DNA of 13,363 nucleotides from JBMNQI01 sp050944055 (GTDB lineage: Bacteria; Bacillota; Clostridia; Oscillospirales; Oscillospiraceae). Both the position numbers and the translations under genes were made by a program. Under the pieces are notes generated by a model that was not told the DNA's origin, did not search any database, and saw only the letters and a list, made by a program, of their open reading frames with translations. Location: positions 1 through 13,363 of the forward strand of contig JBMNQI010000059.1 of assembly GCA_050944055.1 (NCBI GenBank). Reading direction: 5' to 3'. Below, one piece after another: positions 1-6,566 of the stretch; position 1 is the stretch's first letter; the number at the start of each line of letters is the position of its first letter.

Positions 1-1
1 A

Positions 2-265
2 GCGCTCATGGGCATCGGCGCTTTCCTCATGTATAAGAAGATAGACGATATAATGCCCTCGAATATACTGGGAAAAGTGGCTAACGTCGTATTTTTCGCA
101 AATTGCATTATACTGATGTTTGACCCTACTATTTCCAGGGAAACGGCTACGGTGATGATTTCGGTCGCTCTGGTCGTCATATATATCGCGTTTGTAAACT
201 ATGTTTTTCAGTTTATCAGCATCGTGCGAAAGCACGGAATTAAGAATACGCCCAAAAAGGATTAG
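2..265 (+). CDS. C-terminal end of a probable CDP-alcohol phosphatidyltransferase (5' end outside window)
   Basis: The reading frame is open from the left edge and ends at TAG 263-265, so the true start lies upstream; the ATG at 8 is probably internal. About 87 residues are visible. They contain a Lys-rich stretch with a Pro-Ser...Gly-Lys motif (PSNILGK), a hydrophobic segment right after it, and a second long hydrophobic segment near the C-terminus, then a basic tail (RKHGIKNTPKKD). A PS-x-x-GK motif followed by two membrane helices is the usual ending of CDP-alcohol phosphatidyltransferases such as PgsA, which make phospholipid head groups at the membrane. The catalytic DG-x2-AR motif of that family would lie outside the window, so the family call is an inference from the tail only. 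Another polytopic membrane protein is possible. Confidence 0.5.
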   Translation, partial: ALMGIGAFLMYKKIDDIMPSNILGKVANVVFFANCIILMFDPTISRETATVMISVALVVIYIAFVNYVFQFISIVRKHGIKNTPKKD

Positions 266-327
266 GGGCAAGCACAGCTTTTTATTAAATGCGAGCCGCA
301 TGCCGGCAGTCGCGAATGGAGATTAAA

Positions 328-2622
328 ATGCAGCCACAACTTTGCAGCAAGTGTAAAAAGAATATTGCAGTCGTGTTCATCTCGAGGATGGAAAACGGGA
401 AGACGATAAACGAGGGCCTTTGCCTCAGGTGCGCAAAGGAGCTTGGACTTCGGCCCGTTGACGATATGATGAGAAAAATGGGCATCAATGAAGAGGACCT
501 TGACCGTATCGGTATGGATATGATGGAGGCCCTCGGGGACGAGGAGGGGCTGCAGGCCCTTTCTGAGGAATCCGACGAGGACGAGGACGGGAGGACCGCC
601 ACTTTCCCGTTCCTCAACCGTTTGATGGGCGCGATGGGCGGGGAGGAACGCCAGCAGCCAGACGACCAGCGTTCCCAGAGGGAAAAGAGCCGCGAAAACG
701 GCAAGGCCTCAAAAAAGACGAAGTTTCTGGACAGCTACTGCATAAACCTGTCAGAGCGCGCAAGGACGGGAAAGATAGACCGCATTGTAGGCCGCGAGGC
801 GGAGACGGAACGCGTGATTCAGATACTCAACCGCCGCCAGAAGAACAACCCCTGCCTTATAGGCGAGCCCGGCGTCGGCAAAACCGCAATCGCCGAAGGC
901 CTCGCCATACGCATAGCCGAGGGCAGGGTGCCCTATAAGCTGCGCGAAAAGGAGGTTTACCTGCTTGATCTGACGGCTCTGGTCGCAGGGACTCAGTTCA
1001 GGGGCCAGTTCGAAAGCCGCATGAAAGGACTTATCGAGGAGATCAGAAAAGCCGGGAACGTCATCCTGTTTATTGACGAGGTGCACAGCATCGTCGGCGC
1101 GGGCGACGCCGAGGGCAGCATGAACGCGGCAAATATTCTTAAGCCCGCTCTCTCGCGCGGGGAGATCCAGGTGGTCGGGGCCACGACATTCACCGAATAC
1201 CGCAAGCACATCGAGAAGGATTCAGCGCTTGAGCGCCGCTTCCAGCCCGTCACCATAACCGAGCCTTCCATCGGGGAGGCCATCGAGATAATCAAGGGCA
1301 TTGCCCATTACTATGAGGAATTCCACGGAATACGCATACCCGACGAGGTCGCGCGTCAGGCCGTGCTGCTCTCGGAGCGCTATATAACAGACCGTTTCCT
1401 TCCGGACAAGGCTATAGACCTTGTGGACGAGGCGGCCTCCGACCTTAACCTCAAAAGCGAGGATATAGCCCGCATGGCGCAGCTTCAGAAGGAGCTTGCC
1501 GATATAGAGAAGGAGCGCGAGCTTCTCACTAACGAAGGGGACCACAATTATGAGCGCCTCGCCTTATTGCGAAGCCGCGAGCTTAAGCTTCGTGTCGAGC
1601 TCGACCAGCTTGAGAAGAAGGGGAAGCCAGAGCTCACCGTCGAAAACCTTGCGCGCGTCATTGAGCAGTGGACCAAGATACCGGCCAGCAGCATACAGGA
1701 GGCAGAGTTCAAGCGCCTGAGCGAGCTTGACAAGCGAATAAAAATGCGCCTGCTGGGGCAGGACGAGGCCGTTGACGCCGTTGTGGCGGCAATAAAGCGC
1801 AACCGGGTGGGAATATCGTCCAAACGCAAACCCGTGAGCTTCATATTCGTAGGCTCCACCGGAGTAGGCAAAACGGAGCTTGTTAAGCTCATAGCCTCCG
1901 ACCTTTTCAATACGCCGGAGTCGCTTGTGCGGCTCGATATGTCGGAGTTCATGGAGAAGCACACGGTTTCGCGGCTTATAGGTTCGCCGCCGGGCTATGT
2001 CGGCTATGACGACGCCGGGCAGCTTACGGAGAAGATACGGCGCAAGCCGTATTCGGTCGTCCTTTTCGACGAGATAGAAAAGGCCCATCCCGACGTGCTG
2101 AACATCCTGCTGCAGATACTCGACGACGGTTATGTCACTGACGCGCAGGGGCGCAAGGTGGATTTTTCAAACACCATCCTCATTATGACCACGAACGCCG
2201 GCAGCGACAAGAGCTACGGAGCCGTCGGCTTCGGGCGCTCGATGAACGACCAGGGCAAGGAAAAAACGCTCAAGGCCCTGGGGGATTTCCTGCGCCCGGA
2301 GTTTATAAACCGCGTGGACGAGATTGTTTACTTCAACCGGCTGACTGAGGAAAACTTCCGGGGCATAGCCTCCATTATGCTCGGCGAGCTGCGCGACAAT
2401 CTTAAGGAGAAGGGCATCGGCCTTATCTGGGAAGATTCGGTGCTTGACTATCTTACCAAAAAAAGCTATTCCATCACCTACGGCGCCCGCAACCTGCGCC
2501 GCCAGATACAGAAGGATATCGAGGACCCGCTGGCCGGGAAAATCATCGACAACTTCGACCAGCCTTTTACGCAGGTAAAACTGGCCTCGGACGGCGAGCA
2601 AATACAGATCCATACGATGTAA
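328..2622 (+). CDS. clpE: ClpE-like Hsp100 AAA+ unfoldase with N-terminal zinc finger
   Basis: A 764-residue two-ring AAA+ chaperone that should unfold proteins and feed them to ClpP in the cytoplasm. Residues 6-35 carry two CxxC pairs (C6/C9 and C32/C35), the zinc finger typical of ClpE and McsA; the Clp_N repeats of ClpA/B/C are absent. A variable acidic-to-basic linker (about 75-130) follows. D1 has Walker A GEPGVGKT (179-186), Walker B ILFIDE (246-251) and an RR arginine-finger pair (303-304). A short coiled-coil middle domain lies near 385-430. D2 has Walker A GSTGVGKT (509-516), Walker B VVLFDE (577-582), a VGF loop (633-635, the usual ClpP-docking tripeptide) and sensor-2 GAR (719-721). 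The ATG at 328 is chosen because GGAG at 318-321 sits 6 bases upstream; in-frame ATGs at 289 and 316 lack such a site and would add unrelated residues. It is somewhat longer than Bacillus ClpE, mainly in the linker. No CtsR-type heptad repeat was seen upstream. Confidence 0.9.
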   Translation: MQPQLCSKCKKNIAVVFISRMENGKTINEGLCLRCAKELGLRPVDDMMRKMGINEEDLDRIGMDMMEALGDEEGLQALSEESDEDEDGRTATFPFLNRLMGAMGGEERQQPDDQRSQREKSRENGKASKKTKFLDSYCINLSERARTGKIDRIVGREAETERVIQILNRRQKNNPCLIGEPGVGKTAIAEGLAIRIAEGRVPYKLREKEVYLLDLTALVAGTQFRGQFESRMKGLIEEIRKAGNVILFIDEVHSIVGAGDAEGSMNAANILKPALSRGEIQVVGATTFTEYRKHIEKDSALERRFQPVTITEPSIGEAIEIIKGIAHYYEEFHGIRIPDEVARQAVLLSERYITDRFLPDKAIDLVDEAASDLNLKSEDIARMAQLQKELADIEKERELLTNEGDHNYERLALLRSRELKLRVELDQLEKKGKPELTVENLARVIEQWTKIPASSIQEAEFKRLSELDKRIKMRLLGQDEAVDAVVAAIKRNRVGISSKRKPVSFIFVGSTGVGKTELVKLIASDLFNTPESLVRLDMSEFMEKHTVSRLIGSPPGYVGYDDAGQLTEKIRRKPYSVVLFDEIEKAHPDVLNILLQILDDGYVTDAQGRKVDFSNTILIMTTNAGSDKSYGAVGFGRSMNDQGKEKTLKALGDFLRPEFINRVDEIVYFNRLTEENFRGIASIMLGELRDNLKEKGIGLIWEDSVLDYLTKKSYSITYGARNLRRQIQKDIEDPLAGKIIDNFDQPFTQVKLASDGEQIQIHTM

Positions 2623-2659
2623 GCCGGGAAAACCGGCCGGCGTATAGAAAGAACACGAA

Positions 2660-2703
2660 CCCCGTTTGTTTATCAGAAGAACTAAGCTGGTAATCAAACG
2701 GGG
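2660..2703 (+). terminator. Stem-loop terminator after the clpE-like gene
   Basis: CCCCGTTTG at 2660-2668 pairs with CAAACGGGG at 2695-2703. The pairing continues past one T-T mismatch for three more base pairs (2670-2672 with 2691-2693), closing an 18-base loop. The stem is followed by CTTGCTTTTG, a short and interrupted T tract, so termination on the plus strand may be incomplete. It lies 38 bases after the clpE stop codon. Confidence 0.65.
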
Positions 2704-2757
2704 CTTGCTTTTGCGCCTGTCTATGCTAGGCCCGCGGAGCGCATCGGCTGATATGAA

Positions 2758-2783
2758 ACTTTACCTCCCGGTTTACATATGAT
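2758..2783 (+). promoter_or_regulatory. Candidate sporulation (sigma-K/E type) promoter for cotJ
   Basis: CATATGAT at 2776-2783 resembles the -10 of mother-cell sigma factors (sigma-K CATAnnnTA, sigma-E CATACAnT). An AC at 2758-2759 sits 16 bases upstream, as expected for sigma-K. No sigma-E -35 element is present at the right distance. An alternative sigma-A reading is TTTACC (2760-2765), 17 bases, TGTAAT (2783-2788). The cotJ operon of B. subtilis is expressed in the mother cell, which favours the sporulation reading. The elements are short and could occur by chance. Confidence 0.3.
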
Positions 2784-2837
2784 GTAATGCGCCGGGCCCG
2801 AAGCCTGAGCGCAAATATTTACAAGGGAGACTTGTGC

Positions 2838-3056
2838 ATGATTATAAATAATCCTGAAGCGGCGTCTGACAAATGCGTGCCTCAGGAAACCGTTATATAT
2901 AATGTAAGCCTTGCAAACGCCTATGTGCCGTTTCAAAAGTTATGCAATACGTTTACGCCGCTTGGTTCTCTAGTAAGGGGCACGGCGTTCCCGCCTCTCG
3001 CGAGCGATTACGGATGGGAGAAGAACCGCCGAATGGAGGTATTGGACGATGAGTAG
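2838..3056 (+). CDS. cotJA: Spore coat-associated protein CotJA
   Basis: A 72-residue protein with the CotJA signature: LANAYVPFQKL followed by a Tyr/Thr-Pro-Leu segment and GTAFPPL before a short acidic C-terminus. CotJA is a small component of the inner spore coat, needed in Bacillus for CotJC to enter the coat. The ATG at 2838 is chosen because GGGAG (2825-2829) lies 8 bases upstream; an in-frame ATG at 2787 lacks a ribosome binding site and would add a basic, unrelated leader. The gene starts the cotJ operon and its last 8 bases overlap cotJB, so translation of the two is probably coupled. Confidence 0.85.
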   Translation: MIINNPEAASDKCVPQETVIYNVSLANAYVPFQKLCNTFTPLGSLVRGTAFPPLASDYGWEKNRRMEVLDDE

Positions 3057-3324
3057 GGACGATCTGCTCCAGAAAATCACGGCGCTGGATTTTTATCTGA
3101 TTGACTTGCACTTATATCTTAACACTCACCCGGACGATGTGGACGCATTAATGCTTTATAACGATGCAGTCATGAAAGTAAAAGAGCTAAGAGAGCAATA
3201 TACGCAGCAATACGGCATGCTGCTTATGAATCAAACGCCGAGCAGGCAGCCGTGGCAATGGATAGACGGCCCATGGCCCTGGCAGAAATCTTTCAATTTT
3301 GAATTAAGGGAGGACATGGGTTAA
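3049..3324 (+). CDS. cotJB: Spore coat protein CotJB
   Basis: A 91-residue protein of normal CotJB length. It has an amphipathic helical N-terminal half (LQKITALDFYLIDLHLYLNT, then DDVDALMLYNDA) and a Trp/Pro-rich C-terminal half with WQWIDGPWPWQ, which is the family hallmark. GGAGG at 3035-3039 lies 9 bases before the ATG, inside the end of cotJA. It is the middle gene of the operon: it overlaps cotJA by 8 bases and its stop codon is directly followed by the cotJC start. In Bacillus CotJB is a coat component whose biochemical role is not defined. Confidence 0.88.
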   Translation: MSRDDLLQKITALDFYLIDLHLYLNTHPDDVDALMLYNDAVMKVKELREQYTQQYGMLLMNQTPSRQPWQWIDGPWPWQKSFNFELREDMG

Positions 3325-3930
3325 ATGTGGATGTACGATAAAAAACTGGAGTACCCGGTTAAAATAAAAAAGCCTGACCCCAGAATGGCAAAGCTGATTA
3401 TTACGCAGTACGGCGGCCCCGACGGCGAGCTCGCCGCGTCCCTGAGATATTTAAGCCAGAGGTTTTCGATGATCACTCCTCAGGCAAAGGCGACGTTAAA
3501 CGATATAGGGACAGAGGAACTAGCGCACCTGGAGATGGTTGGCACTATGGTAAAGCAGCTGACAGGGGGCGCGAGCCTCGAGGAAATCGAAGAGGGCAGC
3601 ATGTCGCCTTACTATGTCGACCATGACAGGGCAGTATACCCCGTAAGCGCGTCGGGAGTCCCGTTTACCGCGGCTTACATTCAGTCCAAGGGGGACCCGA
3701 TAACCGACCTTCACGAGGATATGGCGGCCGAGCAGAAAGCGCGCTCTACTTATGAGTATCTTATAAGAATGGCGGACGACCCCGACGTAATAGAGCCGCT
3801 GAAATTCCTGCGTGAAAGGGAGATCGTGCATTTCCAGAGGTTCGGCGAAGCTCTGAGATATGTTCAGGAGTATCTGGAAGACAAAAAGAGGTTCAGCATG
3901 CCCAGCAGGAAAACCGGGGCAAAGACCTGA
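3325..3930 (+). CDS. cotJC: CotJC, manganese-catalase-family spore coat protein
   Basis: A 201-residue protein of the dimanganese catalase family. Likely metal ligands are visible in the order expected for a four-helix di-metal bundle: E35 (GPDGELAA), E65 and H68 (EELAHLE), E136 (DMAAEQKAR), then E166 and H169 (EREIVHF). These line up well with the E35/E66/H69/E148/H181 pattern of Lactiplantibacillus plantarum Mn catalase. The protein is therefore likely to bind two metal ions and disproportionate hydrogen peroxide in or under the spore coat. The MWMYDKKLEYPVK opening matches other CotJC proteins and supports the start at 3325; GGGAGG at 3308-3313 is 11 bases upstream, within cotJB. It is the last gene before a strong terminator. 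Confidence 0.93.
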   Translation: MWMYDKKLEYPVKIKKPDPRMAKLIITQYGGPDGELAASLRYLSQRFSMITPQAKATLNDIGTEELAHLEMVGTMVKQLTGGASLEEIEEGSMSPYYVDHDRAVYPVSASGVPFTAAYIQSKGDPITDLHEDMAAEQKARSTYEYLIRMADDPDVIEPLKFLREREIVHFQRFGEALRYVQEYLEDKKRFSMPSRKTGAKT

Positions 3931-3934
3931 TATC

Positions 3935-3974
3935 CTAATAAAAAACAGGCTTTTATAAGCCTGTTTTTTATTAG
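3935..3974 (+). terminator. Perfect 18-bp stem-loop after cotJC
   Basis: Positions 3935-3952 are the exact reverse complement of 3957-3974, with a TTAT loop. The right arm contains CTGTTTTTTATT, so the T tract is inside the stem and the A tract mirrors it. This is the classic form of a bidirectional rho-independent terminator. It begins 5 bases after the cotJC stop and ends 21 bases before the start of the next gene. Confidence 0.92.
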
Positions 3975-3995
3975 CGGTACCAGGAGGGCAGAGCA

Positions 3996-4343
3996 TTGGA
4001 TAATTATTATTCGGGTTTTCATAACCGCATGTTCCGAAGCCCGGACAGCGAGATTACAGGCGAGAGCGTGGTTATAGAGAACAATTCCGAATTTGAGGAC
4101 AGCTGGCCGTACAGCCTGTCTGACTACCTGCGCAATTTTATAGGCAAGAGGGTGCAGGTTAAGTACGAAATGAGCGGCGGGAGGCACTGCGAGCAGGAGG
4201 GAGCGCTGATTGTCGCCGGTTCCAATTTTCTGGGTTTGCAGCCATACAGGACGAACGACCTTCTCTTAATTGAGCTTGATTCGGTAAAATGCGTAAGCAT
4301 ATCCGAATTTAAGAAGGGAGCCGGCACAAACAGAAAGCCGTGA
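3996..4343 (+). CDS. Small conserved spore-former protein, GerQ-like / Sm-like domain
   Basis: A 115-residue protein starting at TTG 3996, with GGAGGG at 3983-3988 placed 7 bases upstream; no ATG in the frame has a comparable site. The first 40 residues are polar and tyrosine-rich. From about residue 42 comes a segment with alternating beta-strand character: YLRNFIGKRVQVKY, a Gly-rich turn, EGALIVAGSNFLGL, then NDLLLIELDSVKCVSI. That layout (Gly-Lys-x-V, a central G-x-L-x-x-x-G, and a terminal strand that sets a regulatory 'line') resembles GerQ and other small beta-barrel proteins of spore formers (DUF2642-like). GerQ is a coat protein cross-linked by transglutaminase. The position right behind cotJC agrees with a coat role, but the sequence match is by pattern only. 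Confidence 0.6.
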   Translation: MDNYYSGFHNRMFRSPDSEITGESVVIENNSEFEDSWPYSLSDYLRNFIGKRVQVKYEMSGGRHCEQEGALIVAGSNFLGLQPYRTNDLLLIELDSVKCVSISEFKKGAGTNRKP

Positions 4344-4370
4344 GATTAGTAACATAGTCGGATTCGGGAC

Positions 4371-4394
4371 AAAAAGCCGCCCGCTTCGGGCGGC
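4371..4394 (-). terminator. GC-rich hairpin, best read as a minus-strand terminator
   Basis: GCCGCCCG (4376-4383) pairs perfectly with CGGGCGGC (4387-4394). The plus strand has AAAAA at 4371-4375 and no T tract after the stem. Read on the minus strand, the stem is followed by TTTTTG, which is a proper intrinsic terminator. It could end transcripts of the hydroxylase operon that have passed through xdhC in antisense. It also lies 28 bases after the stop of the 3996-4343 gene and may weakly end that transcript. Confidence 0.6.
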
Positions 4395-4421
4395 GCGCAT
4401 TATGCGGACAAGCACGCCCTT

Positions 4422-4450
4422 TTGAAAAGCGCTGCGAAAACGCCTGTAAT
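4422..4450 (+). promoter_or_regulatory. Sigma-A promoter for xdhC
   Basis: TTGAAA (4422-4427) and TGTAAT (4445-4450) are separated by exactly 17 bases, and each matches the sigma-A consensus at 5 of 6 positions. Transcription would begin near 4457 and leave a leader of about 85 bases before the xdhC start. The leader contains a small GCAGCC/GGCTGC hairpin (about 4496-4507) but no recognisable riboswitch; it is too short for the known Moco RNA motif. Confidence 0.6.
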
Positions 4451-4540
4451 AATAAGCGCCGCCATAAATAAATATGGATTGTCAGCCTCGTGCGCGCAGC
4501 CGCAGGCTGCTGCAAGAATATCTGAACCGGGAGCGGAAAT

Positions 4541-5515
4541 ATGGATTTTATAAACAGCTGGATTTCAATTTTAAAAAGGGACGGGGAGGCGGCCGTCGCG
4601 ACGTTAGTAAACGGCACGGGCTCTATACCGAGGGAAAACGGGGCGCAGATGATAGTTTCAAAATCGGAAATCATTGAAACTGTCGGCGGGGGAAGGCTGG
4701 AAGCGGATATTATAAAAAAGTCCAGGGAGGCGCTGAAGAATAAAACCTCCGCCATATACGGGTTTGAGCTAAGCAATTCCGACGCATCGCTGTCCGGCAT
4801 GATCTGCGGCGGGAAGGTAGAAGCCGTCATATATTATTCCAGCATATATGATTTAACAGTGCTTGAGCGAATTGGCCGCACTTCCCGGGGCTGGCTTTTA
4901 TACCCGATAGACGAGGGCGCCGGCCTTTGCTATGTAGCTTCGGACGGCGAAGTTTTCGGGGATGCCGGCGGGCTTGGTCGGGAGATGCCGGGCCGCGGGA
5001 GCCCGCATATAGAAAAATTGGGCGATGTGCGCTATCTTGTGCAATGGATAGAATCGCCCGGGCAGCTGCATATTTTCGGAGCGGGGCATGTTTCGCGCGA
5101 GCTGGCTAAAATCGCGCATATACTGGGTATTGAATGCCATGTTTATGACGACCGCCCGGAATATGTGAATTACGACAGGTTCCCGCACGCGCACTGCGTT
5201 TTGGTTGAGGATATGTCCGCGCCGCCGGACATTGCGCTCAATAAAAAGGACATGGCAGTCATTATTACAAGAGGCCATGTATACGACGGCGACTGCCTTG
5301 CCCGGGCGCTCGGGACGGAGGCCGGCTATATAGGAATGATAGGCAGCAGAAGGAAGGCAAAGATGGTTCTAAGTCTGATGCTGGAAAAAGGCTTCCCCGA
5401 AGAAAGAGTGAAGGCCGTGCGCTCGCCTATAGGAATTGACATCGGGGCAAGAACGCCGTCGGAAATAGCTGTTTCGATTGCGGCCGAGCTCATACGGTTT
5501 ATATACGGCTTATAG
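4541..5515 (+). CDS. xdhC: XdhC/CoxI-family molybdenum hydroxylase maturation factor
   Basis: A 324-residue full-length XdhC-type protein. The N-terminal XdhC_CoxI domain carries GGGRLEADI (49-57) and GMICGG (86-91) with the conserved cysteine C89. The C-terminal Rossmann domain carries IFGAGHVS (178-185), YIGMIGSRRK (263-272) and a conserved closing block SPIGIDIGARTPSEIA (295-310). XdhC proteins bind molybdenum cofactor, promote its sulfuration and insert it into apo-hydroxylases. The ATG follows GGGAG (4529-4533) by 7 bases. Unlike in many related clusters, the gene is on the opposite strand from the hydroxylase it presumably serves, and its last 6 bases overlap the end of the mocA-like gene. 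It has its own promoter. The family assignment is firm; the partner enzyme is inferred from proximity. Confidence 0.93.
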   Translation: MDFINSWISILKRDGEAAVATLVNGTGSIPRENGAQMIVSKSEIIETVGGGRLEADIIKKSREALKNKTSAIYGFELSNSDASLSGMICGGKVEAVIYYSSIYDLTVLERIGRTSRGWLLYPIDEGAGLCYVASDGEVFGDAGGLGREMPGRGSPHIEKLGDVRYLVQWIESPGQLHIFGAGHVSRELAKIAHILGIECHVYDDRPEYVNYDRFPHAHCVLVEDMSAPPDIALNKKDMAVIITRGHVYDGDCLARALGTEAGYIGMIGSRRKAKMVLSLMLEKGFPEERVKAVRSPIGIDIGARTPSEIAVSIAAELIRFIYGL

Positions 5516-6094
5516 TGTATGCCTTCCGCTCAAGTACAGTTCGGCTCTTGCGATATCCTCGGGGCAGTCAATGTCCATTAATATGCCGGCATCGTCCGTC
5601 TCGAAAGTCCGGAAGCCCGCGGCCAGGATATGGTCTCTCAAGGTCGGAAACCTGCTTTCCAATATAGATGCGGCGGCGGCCCTGCCTATAAGCACGGGAT
5701 GGCCCTTTCTGCCGTTATAGACAGGGACCACTATATCCCCGTCCGCCTGCGCGAGAGATGAATATGTCCGGGGGCTAACGCAGGCGCAGTCTCCGGGTAT
5801 GATAAAAAACCTGTCCGCGTCGGAAAGATTTAAGCCGGATTTGACCGAACCGAACATGCCCTCATTGTACCGTTCGTTCCGGATAAGCCGTATATTTTCA
5901 TACTGCGCGCCAAGATAAGAGAGTTTTTCGGCCTGATAGCCCGTTACGACTATAATGCTTTGGCAGACATGGGACATGGTTTCAACGACGTGTTCAATGA
6001 CCGGCTTGGAGCATATCCTGAAAGTTAGCTTGAAGATGCCGGCCCGGGAGGATAAACCGGCGGCGAGTATGATTCCGCAGATACTCACTGCCAT
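5510..6094 (-). CDS. mocA: MocA-like molybdenum cofactor cytidylyltransferase
   Basis: A 194-residue nucleotidyltransferase of the MobA/MocA family, expected to transfer CMP from CTP to molybdopterin to make the MCD cofactor used by bacterial molybdenum hydroxylases. The N-terminal nucleotide-binding loop is LAAGLSSRAG (10-19) with the conserved lysine K22. Further motifs are a GMFGSVKSGL segment (79-88), IIPGDCA with the metal-binding aspartate D102, GRKGHP (128-133) and DIDCPED (174-180). Two positions usually conserved are altered: RMG is RAG, and GDQP/GDMP is GDCA. The start is uncertain. The ATG at 6094 overlaps the upstream gene by 10 bases and has no spaced ribosome site. A GTG at 6088 would overlap the upstream stop as GTGA and has AGG 6 bases before it. 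It is the last gene of the hydroxylase operon. Confidence 0.85.
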   Translation of the reverse strand: MAVSICGIILAAGLSSRAGIFKLTFRICSKPVIEHVVETMSHVCQSIIVVTGYQAEKLSYLGAQYENIRLIRNERYNEGMFGSVKSGLNLSDADRFFIIPGDCACVSPRTYSSLAQADGDIVVPVYNGRKGHPVLIGRAAAASILESRFPTLRDHILAAGFRTFETDDAGILMDIDCPEDIARAELYLSGRHTL

Positions 6095-6564
6095 CCTGTC
6101 TTGCCCGACAGCACGGCGCGCACGGCTTTCCCTATTTCCTCGTAGCTCGTGCAGCGGCAGATGTTGCTTTGCAGCCAGTCGTCTATAACGCTGTCGGGCG
6201 CGTCGGGCTGTTTGTCTGCTAGAGCATGGCAGACCATCAGAAAACCGGAGGTGCAGTAGCCGCACTGAAAAGCAAATAAGTCGATAAAAGCCTGCTGTAT
6301 AGGCGTATCGCGAAGCCCCTCGACAGTCGTTATCTGTCTTCCGACTGCTTCCACCGCCAGCATAAGGCAGGATTTGACGGGCCAGCCGTCGATGAGCACG
6401 GTGCAGGCGCCGCAGTCCCCGTTTTCACAGCCCGGCTTTGCTCCCGTCAAACCTAGCTGTGAACGCAGGGTATGGAGCAGTATGTCCGACGGGCGGATTA
6501 CAGCTTCGCGTACCTCGTTGTTTACGTTAAGCTTAGTTATTGTTTTTTCCGTTATGCTAAACAT
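6085..6564 (-). CDS. Molybdenum hydroxylase 2Fe-2S subunit
   Basis: A 159-residue iron-sulfur subunit of the xanthine oxidase family (CoxS/XdhC-subunit type). All eight cluster cysteines are present. C46, C51, C54 and C66 (GCENGDCGAC...C) form the plant-ferredoxin-like N-terminal cluster. C101, C104, C136 and C138 (QCGYC ... CRC) form the second cluster in the four-helix C-terminal domain. It relays electrons from the molybdenum site to FAD. AAGGA lies 9 bases before the ATG. The gene starts 2 bases after the stop of the FAD subunit gene and overlaps the mocA-like gene, so it belongs to the same transcript. Length is normal. Confidence 0.95.
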   Translation of the reverse strand: MFSITEKTITKLNVNNEVREAVIRPSDILLHTLRSQLGLTGAKPGCENGDCGACTVLIDGWPVKSCLMLAVEAVGRQITTVEGLRDTPIQQAFIDLFAFQCGYCTSGFLMVCHALADKQPDAPDSVIDDWLQSNICRCTSYEEIGKAVRAVLSGKTGWQ

Positions 6565-6566
6565 GA

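Noticed and set aside
285..2088. Several minus-strand open frames of 100-174 codons across the clpE-like gene
   Set aside because: They lie antisense to a gene with complete AAA+ motifs, have low-complexity Ser/Arg-rich or Leu-rich products and no ribosome sites; they are codon-bias shadows.
2749..2783. A sigma-E promoter for cotJ using ATAT at 2751-2754 as the -35
   Set aside because: The spacing to CATATGAT is about 20 bases, too long for sigma-E; the sigma-K style reading fits better and is listed with low confidence.
4457..4540. Moco (molybdenum cofactor) riboswitch in the xdhC leader
   Set aside because: The leader is only about 85 bases with one small hairpin; the known Moco RNA motif is larger and has several helices that are not present.
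4474..4677. A 67-codon plus-strand frame upstream of and overlapping xdhC
   Set aside because: Its start has no ribosome site, the product is very basic without a recognisable motif, and it overlaps the well-supported xdhC start in another frame.
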